Assembly: GCF_016841685.1 (NCBI RefSeq)
Contig: NZ_JAENYR010000019.1
Coordinates: 1-55,859, forward strand
DNA length: 55,859 bases
Source: Thiohalomonas denitrificans
Lineage (GTDB): Bacteria > Pseudomonadota > Gammaproteobacteria > Thiohalomonadales > Thiohalomonadaceae
Direction: 5' to 3'
The notes beneath the pieces are model-generated. The model worked only from the letters and a program-made list of their open reading frames with translations. It ran no database searches and had not been told where the DNA came from. The position numbers were made by a program, and so were the translations under genes. How positions within the stretch are numbered: position 1 is the first letter of the stretch; the number at the start of each line of letters is the position of its first letter. Shown here in pieces: positions 1 to 11,100 of the stretch.

Positions 1-2
1 AG

Positions 3-95
3 CCGGCCGAAGCCGAGGCGCAGTCGGAGCCGGTCGAAGTTGAGGCGCAGCCGGAAGCGACTGAAGCCGAGGCACAGCCGAAGGCAGCCGAATAA
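3..95 (+). CDS. C-terminal tail of an upstream gene, Ala/Glu/Pro-rich
   Basis: An open frame enters from the left edge and stops at TAA 93-95. The 30 visible residues are almost entirely Ala, Glu, Pro, Gln and Val in a loose repeat around EAEAQPE, a low-complexity acidic tail as found on several ribosomal or chaperone proteins. The body of the protein lies outside the window, so no function can be given. The run of codons without a stop and the biased composition support a real coding end. Confidence 0.55.
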   Translation, partial: PAEAEAQSEPVEVEAQPEATEAEAQPKAAE

Positions 96-123
96 GTCAC
101 GCCGTTTCGCTGTCTTCGCCCAA

Positions 124-187
124 GGAGCGGGCTCCTGCCAACACAGCCTACTCGGCCCAACGGTAGGAGCCCGCCCTTCGGGCGATT
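124..187. repeat. inverted repeat / REP-like palindrome before metH
   Basis: GGAGCGGGCTCCTGCC (124-139) is nearly the reverse complement of GGTAGGAGCCCGCC (162-175), giving a long imperfect hairpin between the upstream gene and metH. The right arm, GTAGGAG...CGGGCGATT, belongs to the same short palindrome family seen inside and after metH. It may also act as a terminator for the upstream gene, but no T-run follows. Confidence 0.6.
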
Positions 188-346
188 CATGCCGCCCCCG
201 CCCCAATCCGAGGGGCCCCCAGCCCTTCGGGCGAACAGCACACGGCTCTGGCAATCCCGGGCCAATCCCCACCCCAACCGGGAGCCGACGTTAACTCCGT
301 GCTAGAATTCCCGCCCAATTTCCTCAAATGATGTCCACGCACCGGC

Positions 347-4198
<3,852 letters not shown>

Positions 4199-4210
4199 TA
4201 GGCCCAACCG

Positions 4211-4568
4211 GCAGGAGGCGCGCCTCGCGGCGATTTTCCGCTGCAACCATGCCGAGGCGGCCCTCGTTCCACCTCCGCAGGTCATCCTTCGTGGGTAGGA
4301 GGCGCGCCCCCGCGGCGATACCGGCATCGCATCCATCCCAAAATGGCCTCCTACGCGGTCGTAATCTGCCAAACCCAAGCGAAGGGTCCTTTCTCCCCCG
4401 GGAGACGACTGCATGGACGCAGAAGGTAGAGCAACGCAGGAGCAGTTGCCGAAGGACAGGATGAGGGGTGTGGGCACCCCCAGGTTCGCGGTTTCGGCTT
4501 TTTATTCGACTCTGACCTTAATCCTAGGCTACGAAACCTAAGGTAGGAGGCGCGCCCCCGCGGCGATT
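4211..4568. repeat. cluster of three REP-like palindromes downstream of metH
   Basis: The 490 bp between metH and the next coding remnant contain GCAGGAGGCGCGCC...GCGATT at 4211-4235, GTAGGAGGCGCGCC...GCGAT at 4295-4320 and GTAGGAGGCGCGCC...GCGATT at 4543-4568. The core GGCGCGCC is self-complementary, so each copy can fold. A CGACTCTGACC motif shared with three later sites lies at 4501-4520. No convincing gene is visible in this stretch. Confidence 0.75.
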
Positions 4569-4687
4569 CGTACCGGCGGCGAGGCGCGCTTTGCGAGGAT
4601 TGCCCCTGAATCACCGAGCGAAACGATGCGACCCGCGGTAAACTGAGACTTGATGGCCTCCCATCAACTCTGCCACGGGAGAGAAGG

Positions 4688-4881
4688 ATGTCGCTAGCTG
4701 AACAAATCTACGAGGAGCGAAGCACCTCCCCGACGATGTCGCCCAAGAGGTGCTCGATTTTATTGAATTTCTGGGGGAAAAGCGGGGCATACGCTACAAG
4801 ACCGACCTAATCCGGGCACAGCAAGGTGTAATGGACAAGATTTGGGATAACAAGGAAGATGACGTCTGGAATGATATTTGA
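4688..4881 (+). pseudogene. frameshifted DUF2281-like antitoxin gene
   Basis: ATG at 4688 opens MSLAEQIYEE. The homologous continuation AKHLPDDVAQEVLDFIEFLG runs in the next frame to TGA 4879-4881. One missing base near 4715 (GAGGAGCG where GAGGAGGCG is expected) breaks the frame. The joined product of about 64 residues resembles the small DUF2281/VapB-type antitoxins, whose N-terminal motif is followed by VLDFIEFL. No PIN-domain toxin follows. Judged a decayed toxin-antitoxin half. A sequencing error at this base would restore it. Confidence 0.6.
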
Positions 4882-4908
4882 ACCCGCAGGCATCGCTGGA
4901 GGACAGGT

Positions 4909-5127
4909 ATGGCCACTCGAAAAGACGTTTTGAAGGAAGCCCTCACGCTGCCGCCAGCAGAGCGCGCCAAAGTAGTTGAGGAAATCTTGTCCGGTCTCGA
5001 TGAACCCGATCACGCCATGGATGAACTGTGGATAGGGGAAGCCGAGGATCGTCTGGATGCCTATGACCGCGGAGAGTTCAAAGCGATTTCCTTATCCGAT
5101 ATTCTGGAGAAATACGGCAGTCGATAG
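4909..5127 (+). CDS. addiction-module antitoxin (TIGR02574-like)
   Basis: Seventy-two residues of the short addiction-module component type. A helical N-terminus (LKEALTLPPAERAKVVEEIL) is followed by an acidic stretch with ELWIGEAEDRLDAYDRGE and a C-terminal SLSDILEK. In this family the protein binds and blocks a ParE/RelE-type toxin encoded immediately downstream. A GGAGG ribosome binding site lies 6 nt before the ATG. The downstream toxin reading frame overlaps its stop codon (TAGTG) but is cut after 18 residues, so this is an orphaned antitoxin. Confidence 0.75.
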   Translation: MATRKDVLKEALTLPPAERAKVVEEILSGLDEPDHAMDELWIGEAEDRLDAYDRGEFKAISLSDILEKYGSR

Positions 5128-5183
5128 TGGAAGTTGATTTCCTTTCACCGGCTGAAGTCGAACTGGCTGAAGCCATCGCTTAG
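5127..5183 (+). pseudogene. N-terminal remnant of a ParE/RelE-type toxin
   Basis: A GTG overlapping the antitoxin stop starts VEVDFLSPAEVELAEAIA and then meets TAG at 5181-5183. The 18 residues match the usual beginning of ParE toxins, where a Tyr would be expected at the stop position. The sequence after the stop no longer resembles a toxin in any frame, so the gene is truncated rather than merely interrupted. Confidence 0.6.
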
Positions 5184-5285
5184 AAAATCGCAGTGCTTTC
5201 TGCTCCAACATTCACACGGATTCGCAATGCATAGGTGAGCACCTGCGATGTGAGTAGGACTCCACTAAATGCCTTAAAGCCAATT

Positions 5286-5419
5286 AACTGCTAATTTCCC
5301 AAGATTTAGCAGTTCCCGACGAACAGCGCAGCGCCGAAAACCTCCTGCGCCACGCCCCGGTCCTGGCCGACAGCCTCAACCACCACCGCGAACGGTTTAA
5401 TCGACTCTGACCCTTTTAT
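5286..5419. repeat. composite repeat: hairpin, Fic-tail fragment and 24-bp motif
   Basis: AACTGCTAA (5286-5294) pairs perfectly with TTAGCAGTT (5306-5314). A fragment coding NLLRHAPVLADSLNH on the plus strand follows (about 5324-5395), and TTTAATCGACTCTGACCC closes it at 5396. The hairpin plus fragment recur at 10761-10989, the fragment alone at 6559-6806, and the closing motif at 4501, 9818 and 12254. No intact gene lies between 5184 and 5465. Confidence 0.65.
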
Positions 5420-5465
5420 TTCCAACGGATCGGAGCCGGTCCGCAGAAGAGCGAGTGAAAACGGA

Positions 5466-6488
5466 TCAACCCCGGGCCGCCGCCCGCGCCCGCTTCACCA
5501 TATCCTCAACCGCCTCCGTCATATTCATCGGCGCCAGGAGCGTGCCCGGATGGGCTCTCTGAAACACCCGGAACACCTCATCGGCGAACGCCTGCCCAAT
5601 CTCCTCCACGCCTTCGAAATCCAGCACAACGTGCTCGAATTTCTCGAACCTCGCCGTTAATCGCTTTGCCTGTGAGCGGGAGACGAGCTTTTCCCCTTCG
5701 TGCTGCGCCAGCCGGACTGGGACCACGGTTTTCGAAAAGGTGTACTCTTCGGGGGCGGCAAACTCATCGAACACCTCTTTCATCTTCCGACCGCTGTCAT
5801 TCGACAGCTGAAGGAACACCGTCGTCCCGGTCTCATCAACCGACTGTTCAAGGAGAATGTCCAGGTCCTCGTCTGCGTCATGCCGGAAATAGAGGTTTCG
5901 TGAAGTAATGACAAACGCATCGAACATTTTGGACGTGAAGAAGATGCCTTCTCCCGAATGCCGCTCCGGATCAGTCGTCAGCTTCCCCTTCGCCAGCTCG
6001 AGAATCGCCTCCCTTGGGTCCAGCAGCTCCAGGGAATGCTGAATCTTGTGAAAAATTCCTTCGCCCTCATCGGCCACGATGGCACTGGTCCGAAGCGCAT
6101 CTCTCCAAATATGGACCTGAACAACCTCCGAGCCGGAGTGGTCAATGGCGTTGTTCACCATCTCAGTGATTCCGTAATGCCACATGTCCCGAACGTTCTC
6201 GGCAAGGTTCCGGACGACAGGCGCACACTGCCTGTCCCACACGAGGTCTTCACTCAGCCCCTCGATCCTGTAGGACTGTTTGTCATCGGCCAGTTTGCAC
6301 AGATGATACCGGGTCCCACGCCCTGTGCCGGTGGATTCGATAAGTCCCTTCTTCTTGAACGCCCGGAGGCGGGCGCTCGCGGCCTGCCGGGAGACATCAA
6401 ACGCCTCCGCAACCCGGGCGCTCACATTGGCCCCATCCTGGTCGATGGCCTGGAGAGCGAACTGTTCCAACGGGTCTTGGGTCGGCAT
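5466..6488 (-). CDS. HTH-HATPase-DUF4325 (STAS-like) protein
   Basis: A 340-residue protein with three parts. An N-terminal winged-helix domain (about 1-70) includes EAFDVSRQAASARLRAFKKK. A GHKL-type ATPase domain (about 85-230) has an N-box ITEMVNNAIDHS and a G1 box VADEGEGIF. A C-terminal DUF4325/STAS-like domain (about 255-335) includes FEHVVLDFEGVEEIGQAFAD. GHKL and STAS modules occur together in anti-sigma/anti-anti-sigma switches, so a DNA-binding stress or phage sensor is plausible, but this is inference. The frame can start at TTG 6497. ATG 6488 is preferred because it begins the conserved region. Upstream DNA is A+T rich with two AAACGTAAA copies that could be operators. Confidence 0.8.
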   Translation of the reverse strand: MPTQDPLEQFALQAIDQDGANVSARVAEAFDVSRQAASARLRAFKKKGLIESTGTGRGTRYHLCKLADDKQSYRIEGLSEDLVWDRQCAPVVRNLAENVRDMWHYGITEMVNNAIDHSGSEVVQVHIWRDALRTSAIVADEGEGIFHKIQHSLELLDPREAILELAKGKLTTDPERHSGEGIFFTSKMFDAFVITSRNLYFRHDADEDLDILLEQSVDETGTTVFLQLSNDSGRKMKEVFDEFAAPEEYTFSKTVVPVRLAQHEGEKLVSRSQAKRLTARFEKFEHVVLDFEGVEEIGQAFADEVFRVFQRAHPGTLLAPMNMTEAVEDMVKRARAAARG

Positions 6489-6558
6489 GGTAACCAATAA
6501 ACGTAAAGTTAATGTCTTTTAATTGTAAAGCACACTGTTCCGAAACGTAAACCAAAAC

Positions 6559-6806
6559 AGCGCCGAAAAACCTCCTGCGCCACGCCCCGGTCCTGGCCGA
6601 CAGCCTCAACCACCGCCAAACCGCCCTGCTCAGCCACGCTTTATGCCACCCGGGCCACGGCTACACCGTGGCGAGCCACAAACGCTCCCACCAGATCACC
6701 ACCCAGACCACCCGCACCGACCTGCTCAAGCTTGCCGAATCGGGACTCCTGGAGCAGAGAAAGCGGGGCGGCGCCAACGTTTTCCATGCCCCCGCTGATT
6801 TGGGGG
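6559..6806 (+). pseudogene. C-terminal fragment of a Fic-family gene
   Basis: Reading from about 6571 gives NLLRHAPVLADSLNHRQTA, then LLSHAL, HPGHGYTVASHKRSHQITTQ and LLKLAESGLLEQRKRG. This matches the winged-helix tail found at the C-terminus of many Fic proteins. The Fic catalytic domain is absent upstream, where the DUF4325 gene begins divergently. After VFHAPADL the frame continues without recognisable homology. It is the longest of three copies of the fragment in this island. Confidence 0.65.
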
Positions 6807-7002
6807 GACCGAATCAAAGCGGCCAGTCGGACTTGAAAACCCCCGCTCTGCCGGAAGACGACCCCAGGGATGGGGCAAGGTCGGATTCCGACCCTCATCA
6901 TGCCTGCGACTGCAGATCCTTCAACTGCGACAAAGTCCCATTGCTTGCAGCCGAACATTGGGCGTATCTTAAGCAAAAGACTATGATCTGCTGATAACTG
7001 GA

Positions 7003-7368
7003 ATGGATGCTAAAGGACTGGAGACTTTGCTGGATCTGGATGGTCAAATCTTCGGCCAGGAAGGTGGGTACTGGATCAAGGTCGAAGCTCAACGGGTAGC
7101 CGCTACGCCCAACCGACCACACGGAGTCAGCTATAGCCTGACCTTGCATGCCATTGATGGCGGTCGGGTCCTGGAATTCGACAATGCCCATGCCGTTCGG
7201 GTGCGTGGCAATCGGTTTTCCGGACGGTCACTTGAATACGACCACCGGCACCGCACGGAAGAGGACGAGGGAATCCCTTACGAATTTGAAACGCCCGAGC
7301 AACTGTTGGCGGACTTCTTCCAGGCGGTGGACCGCTACTTGAAAGCTCAAGGGGTTCTAAAGCGATGA
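7003..7368 (+). CDS. tumE: TumE-type toxin (DUF6516)
   Basis: A 121-residue protein matching the TumE/DUF6516 toxin family in length and layout. It has the N-terminal GGYWIKVEAQRV strand, the central SYSLTLHAIDGGRVLEFDN segment, and a C-terminal helix with LLADFFQAVDRYL. Family members are proposed RNA-targeting toxins neutralised by a small HTH antitoxin encoded downstream. Here that gene overlaps the stop by 4 nt (ATGA), which fits a two-gene operon. Assignment rests on pattern and partner. Confidence 0.75.
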   Translation: MDAKGLETLLDLDGQIFGQEGGYWIKVEAQRVAATPNRPHGVSYSLTLHAIDGGRVLEFDNAHAVRVRGNRFSGRSLEYDHRHRTEEDEGIPYEFETPEQLLADFFQAVDRYLKAQGVLKR

Positions 7369-7715
7369 GCAAAAAAATCCGCATCGGCGTTATGCCGCAG
7401 GAACAAATCCGAGCCCGCGCCCTCGCCATTGCCCGCGGCGAGTACCACCCGAAGCCGACCGATCCCAAGGTCTGGTTCCCTTCCATGCGCTCGCTTGCCG
7501 AGGTGCTCAGCGATAAGAACCGAGCGCTCTTACGGCATATTGCCGAAACGCACCCTGCGTCACTGGAGGAGCTCGCCCAAAGCACCGGCCGAAAAGCCAG
7601 CAATCTCTCCCGAACGCTTCGAACACTCTCCAACTACGGACTGGTGGAGCTAAAGCGCGACCGCCGCTGCGTCCGGCCGATCGCAAAAGTTACGGAGTTC
7701 GAAATCCGGGCCTGA
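7365..7715 (+). CDS. tumA: TumA-type winged-helix antitoxin
   Basis: A 116-residue DNA-binding antitoxin. The N-terminus (RIGVMPQEQIRARALAIARG) and WFPSMRSLAEVLSDKNRALL are typical of the HVO_A0114/TumA group. They are followed by a MarR-like winged helix at about 62-105 (SLEELAQSTGRKASNLSRTL then LSNYGLVEL). It is expected to bind the toxin and autoregulate the operon. It overlaps tumE by 4 nt, implying coupled translation. Confidence 0.75.
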   Translation: MSKKIRIGVMPQEQIRARALAIARGEYHPKPTDPKVWFPSMRSLAEVLSDKNRALLRHIAETHPASLEELAQSTGRKASNLSRTLRTLSNYGLVELKRDRRCVRPIAKVTEFEIRA

Positions 7716-7745
7716 CGCGTGAGCGATCACCGTCGCGATATTCAG

Positions 7746-7771
7746 GTAGGAGGCGCGCCCTCGCGGCGATT
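7746..7771. repeat. REP-like palindrome
   Basis: GTAGGAGGCGCGCCC...GCGGCGATT, one base different in its core from the copy at 4543-4568. It sits between tumA and the HigA pseudogene. Confidence 0.7.
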
Positions 7772-7816
7772 CTCTCGGGCTCCCCGACGCCGCCCCACTA
7801 AGTGGTAGCTTCTGAT

Positions 7817-8113
7817 ATGACCGACAAACTTCCAAACATCCATCCCGGCGAGATCCTGCTGGAAGAGTTCCTGGTTCCGCTCGGGATCAGCTAGAACCGA
7901 CTCGCCCGGGATATCAACGTTCCCCCGCGCCGTATCAACGAGATCGTGCTCGGCAAGCGGGCCGTCACGGCGGATACGGCCGTACGCCGGGCTCGCTATT
8001 TTGGCACCACCGAGCAATTTTGGATGGGCCTTCAGGACGACTACGAACTCGAAGAGGCACACGCCGCGCTCGGCAACCGGTTGGATACAGAGGTGAAGCG
8101 GTTGCAAGCCTGA
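7817..8113 (+). pseudogene. higA: HigA-family antitoxin interrupted by an amber codon
   Basis: ATG 7817 opens MTDKLPNIHPGEILLEEFL, the signature beginning of HigA/VapI XRE antitoxins. Codon 26 is TAG (7892-7894), where GIS-Gln-NRLARDI is expected (CAG to TAG). The frame then continues intact through INEIVLGKRAVTADTA and RYFGTTEQFWMGLQDDYELE to TGA 8111-8113, 98 codons in all. No HigB toxin precedes it. The single nonsense change suggests recent loss, or read-through if a suppressor exists. Confidence 0.8.
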
Positions 8114-8292
8114 TTGCCGAAGGCAGGAGACGCGGTTACCCCGAAGCCTGGAAGCCAGGGCCACTCGGAAATATGGTGCTGTAATGGCATCCCATAGTTC
8201 TGTGAATCGATATATGGGAACTGAAATGCTTTCATATTTCGTTAAAGCGAGATATAAAGGCCTTCGCAAGCCGCATATTTTGGGTCCGAAAA

Positions 8293-9468
8293 ATGGAACG
8301 CAGCGGAACCTACCGCCAAACCCTTTCTGGATATAAGGCCTTTTTCCCGGCCGACTTGCCGCCGGAGCCCCCGGTCAGCCTGGACGGCGACCTGGTGCTG
8401 CTGCTATCAGAGGCCGACCGGGCGCTGGGCGCCATCAATACCATCGCCAGCGTCCTCCCGAGTCCGGACCTGTTCGTCGCCATGTTCATTCAGAAGGAGG
8501 CCCTGCTCTCCTCTCAGATCGAGGGGACCCAGTCCTCACTGACCGACGTTCTCGGGGCGGATGAGGAGCACATCCCCACTGCCGACGTCGGCGAAGTGGT
8601 CAACTACGTCAAGGCCATGCGCTACGGGCTGCGCCGCCTTGTCGATGAAGACTTCCCGATGTCGCTCCGGCTCCTGCGTGAGATCCATGGCGTGCTGATG
8701 CAACAGGTGCGCGGCGGAAAGCCCGCGCTCACTCCCGGCGAGTTTCGCACCGGTCAGAACTGGATCGGCGGAGCCAATCTGAAAACAGCACGTTTCATCC
8801 CTCCGCCGCCGGAGGCGATGCATGCCGCTTTGGATCACCTGGAGAAGTACCTCTACGTCAGCGACGATCTCCCGGTACTGGTTCAGTGCGCCCTGATCCA
8901 CTATCAGTTCGAGACCATCCATCCCTTCAACGACGGCAATGGCCGACTCGGGCGCCTACTGATTACCTTCTTTCTGGTTTGGCGCGGTGTCATCGAAGAG
9001 CCGATGCTCTATCTAAGCGCCTACCTCAAGACCTACCAGCAGGAGTATTACGACCGCCTGATGCAGGTCCGTAACAGCGGCAACTTCGAGGCCTGGATCC
9101 GCTTCTTCCTCGAAGGAGTGGTGAGTGTCTCCGATCAGGTCGTTAGCACGACCAAGCGGCTACAGCAGCAGGAGCGCAACGATACCGATCGTCTTATTGA
9201 GATCAATGCCGGCCCCGATGCCGTTCGCCTACTGCGTCACCTGATGCAGCAGCCGGTAGTAATGGTGAAGGACGTGCAGCAGGCGCTGGGAATCACATAC
9301 GGAAAGGCGAATGCCCTTATCGCCACCTTTGATCGCTGCGGAATTCTTCACCAAATCAGCCAAGGCCGGCGCAACCGAAAATTCTCTTACAAGCAATATA
9401 TCGACATCCTCGCGGAAGGCACCGAGATGCCCCCCAGCGACGAGACTCCCCAAGCGAGCACGAAATGA
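8293..9468 (+). CDS. fic: Fic-family adenylyltransferase with N-terminal inhibitory motif
   Basis: A 391-residue Fic protein that would transfer AMP (or another nucleotide moiety) to a Tyr/Ser/Thr of a target protein. The catalytic loop HPFNDGNGRLGR (210-221) matches HxFx(D/E)GNGRxxR. An inhibitory helix motif SSQIEG (73-78) matches [S/T]xxxE[G/N] placed before the Fic core, so this is a class II, self-inhibited enzyme. The C-terminal part (about 295-365) is a winged helix with VKDVQQALGITYGKANALI. It lies between a broken higA and a 171-bp duplicate of that gene's 3' end. The tail is of a different subtype from the Fic fragments at 6559 and 10800. Confidence 0.93.
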   Translation: MERSGTYRQTLSGYKAFFPADLPPEPPVSLDGDLVLLLSEADRALGAINTIASVLPSPDLFVAMFIQKEALLSSQIEGTQSSLTDVLGADEEHIPTADVGEVVNYVKAMRYGLRRLVDEDFPMSLRLLREIHGVLMQQVRGGKPALTPGEFRTGQNWIGGANLKTARFIPPPPEAMHAALDHLEKYLYVSDDLPVLVQCALIHYQFETIHPFNDGNGRLGRLLITFFLVWRGVIEEPMLYLSAYLKTYQQEYYDRLMQVRNSGNFEAWIRFFLEGVVSVSDQVVSTTKRLQQQERNDTDRLIEINAGPDAVRLLRHLMQQPVVMVKDVQQALGITYGKANALIATFDRCGILHQISQGRRNRKFSYKQYIDILAEGTEMPPSDETPQASTK

Positions 9469-9481
9469 GCATCGCAGCAAA

Positions 9482-9652
9482 ATCGTACTCGGCAAGCGGG
9501 CCGTCACTGCGGATACGGCCGTGCGCCCGGCTCGCTACTTCGGTACCACCGAGCAATTCTGGATGGGGTTGCAGGACGACTACGAACTCGAAGAGGCGCA
9601 CGCAGCGCTCGGCAACTGCTTGGATACCGAGGTGAAGCGGTTGGAAGCCTGA
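9482..9652 (+). pseudogene. duplicated 3' end of the HigA gene
   Basis: The 171 bp here align without gaps to 7943-8113, the 3' part of the HigA pseudogene, and code for LGKRAVTADTAVRPARYFGT and the same C-terminus. There is no start or N-terminal half. The copies flank the Fic gene as direct repeats, which suggests a duplication or exchange that brought Fic into this place. From 9653 to 9985 no gene is visible. A weak echo of the Fic-tail sequence lies near 9725-9762. Confidence 0.75.
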
Positions 9653-9817
9653 ATAGTCGTGGCGAACTGTCGCCACTGAGCCGATCTTCCCTTCCCCTCA
9701 AGCTACGCCCCGCCCCTGAAAACGATCTCAGCCACCACCAAGCCGCCACTGCTGAGTCATGCCTGGACCGGAAGATGATGCCAGAAGGGGCGAAGGTGGC
9801 CCGAACGGCGAACGGAG

Positions 9818-9841
9818 TTTAATCGACTCTGACCCTGTTTA
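9818..9841. repeat. 24-bp dispersed motif
   Basis: TTTAATCGACTCTGACCC followed by TGTTTA. Near-identical copies are at 5396-5419 and 12254-12277, with a shorter one at 4501-4520. Each sits just past a decayed or complete toxin-antitoxin unit. Confidence 0.6.
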
Positions 9842-9985
9842 TCCAGCGATCCTATGGATTTGGTCGAGGAGCAATTGCCGAAGCAGTGAGGTTATCCATC
9901 CGGTCCCGGCAAGAGGGATTGAGCGCACCCCCAGTCTCTGCTATAGACTGTCCCCTGAGCCAACTCAACAGTACCGGGTACTTTC

Positions 9986-10297
9986 TTGCATCCTTTGATA
10001 GCACGCCACAATAGAGAAATAGCAGCACTATGCCGCCGCTATCATGTGCGCCGGTTGGAAGTCTTCGGTTCGGCGGCACGCGGAAATGACTTCGATCCCG
10101 AGCACAGCGATGCCGATTTCCTGGTCGAATTTGAAGCCGAAAACGATATGGCCACCCTAGGGCAATTCTTCGAGTTTAGGGATCAACTCTCAGGTGTGGT
10201 CGGCCGCCCCGTCGATCTCGTGGAAGCCGGTGCGGTACGCAATCCCTATATCCTTGAAAGCATCAATCGTTCTCGCGAGGTGGTCTATGGAACGTGA
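9986..10297 (+). CDS. mntA: MntA-type nucleotidyltransferase antitoxin
   Basis: A 103-residue minimal nucleotidyltransferase. It has the GSAARG motif (28-33) and the metal-binding SDADFLVEF (41-49). In the known MntA/HepT pairs the enzyme transfers AMP units to a tyrosine of the HEPN toxin and thereby silences it. The frame begins with TTG (9986) and overlaps the HEPN gene by 11 nt. No strong ribosome binding site is visible before the TTG, so the exact start is uncertain. Confidence 0.88.
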   Translation: MHPLIARHNREIAALCRRYHVRRLEVFGSAARGNDFDPEHSDADFLVEFEAENDMATLGQFFEFRDQLSGVVGRPVDLVEAGAVRNPYILESINRSREVVYGT

Positions 10298-10637
10298 TCC
10301 TCGCAGCTATCTTTGGGATGTGCAGGCGGCAGCAGAGGATATCCAGTCTTTCATTAAAGGTGTCGATCTCGATGGTTACGCCGAAAACTCCATGCTCCAT
10401 TCGGCAGTAGAGCGTAAATTGGAGATCATTGGCGAGGCGCTCAACCAGTTATCCAAGACCGCCCCCGACCTGGCTAGCCGAATACCCGATCTACCCGCGA
10501 TTGTCGCCTTTCGAAACCTCCTGATCCACGGTTACGCGATCGTAGATCATCGACGGGTCTGGGGGACGCTCAACGAATCGCTGCCATCGCTACGCATCAC
10601 GGTCACTGCCTTGCTGGAGGAGTTGGGGCCTCCCTGA
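10287..10637 (+). CDS. hepT: HepT-type HEPN ribonuclease toxin
   Basis: A 116-residue all-helical HEPN toxin. RNLLIHGY (76-83) supplies the Rx4H catalytic motif (Arg76, His81) and the tyrosine (Tyr83) that MntA partners modify, i.e. the Rx4HxY form. ENSMLHSAVERKLEIIGEAL is the conserved DUF86 helix. It overlaps mntA, fitting a translationally coupled toxin-antitoxin pair. The module looks intact, unlike most others in the island. Confidence 0.9.
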   Translation: MERDPRSYLWDVQAAAEDIQSFIKGVDLDGYAENSMLHSAVERKLEIIGEALNQLSKTAPDLASRIPDLPAIVAFRNLLIHGYAIVDHRRVWGTLNESLPSLRITVTALLEELGPP

Positions 10638-10760
10638 TGGCGACTCCCTCCAAATCCCCGACGCCGACCAACACAGGTCCTTTCAACCCTGCCCAAATCG
10701 CGTTGAAATATGGGGTCGGTTCTTGCGCCAAAAAAGCGGCTAAACGCTTAAAAGCTAATC

Positions 10761-10989
10761 AACTGCTAATTTCCCAAGATTTAGCAGTTCGCTAAACCTC
10801 ACCCGTAGACCGACGAACAGTACAGCGCAGAAAACCTCCCGCGCCACGTCCCGGTCCTGGCCGACAGCCTCAACCACCGCCAAACCGCGCTGCTCAGCCA
10901 TGCCCTACGCCACCCCGGCCACGGCTATACCGTGGCGAGCCACAAACGCGCCCACCAGATCACCACCCAGACCGCCCGCACCGACCTGC
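10761..10989. repeat. second copy of the hairpin plus Fic-tail fragment
   Basis: AACTGCTAA and TTAGCAGTT form the same hairpin as at 5286 (10761-10789). From about 10805 a plus-strand fragment again codes for the Fic-tail HAL-HPGHGYTVASHKRAHQITTQ stretch and ends abruptly near 10989. No intact gene lies between 10638 and 11100. Confidence 0.65.
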
Positions 10990-11100
10990 GGTGCGCCGGG
11001 AAAGCTGGAGCCGCTTGGGCTCGGTTACTCGCTCAGTGGCTCACAATGACGGCCTGCGTTTGATATGCTTCCCTCACCCTGGGGCGACGTATACATCAGC

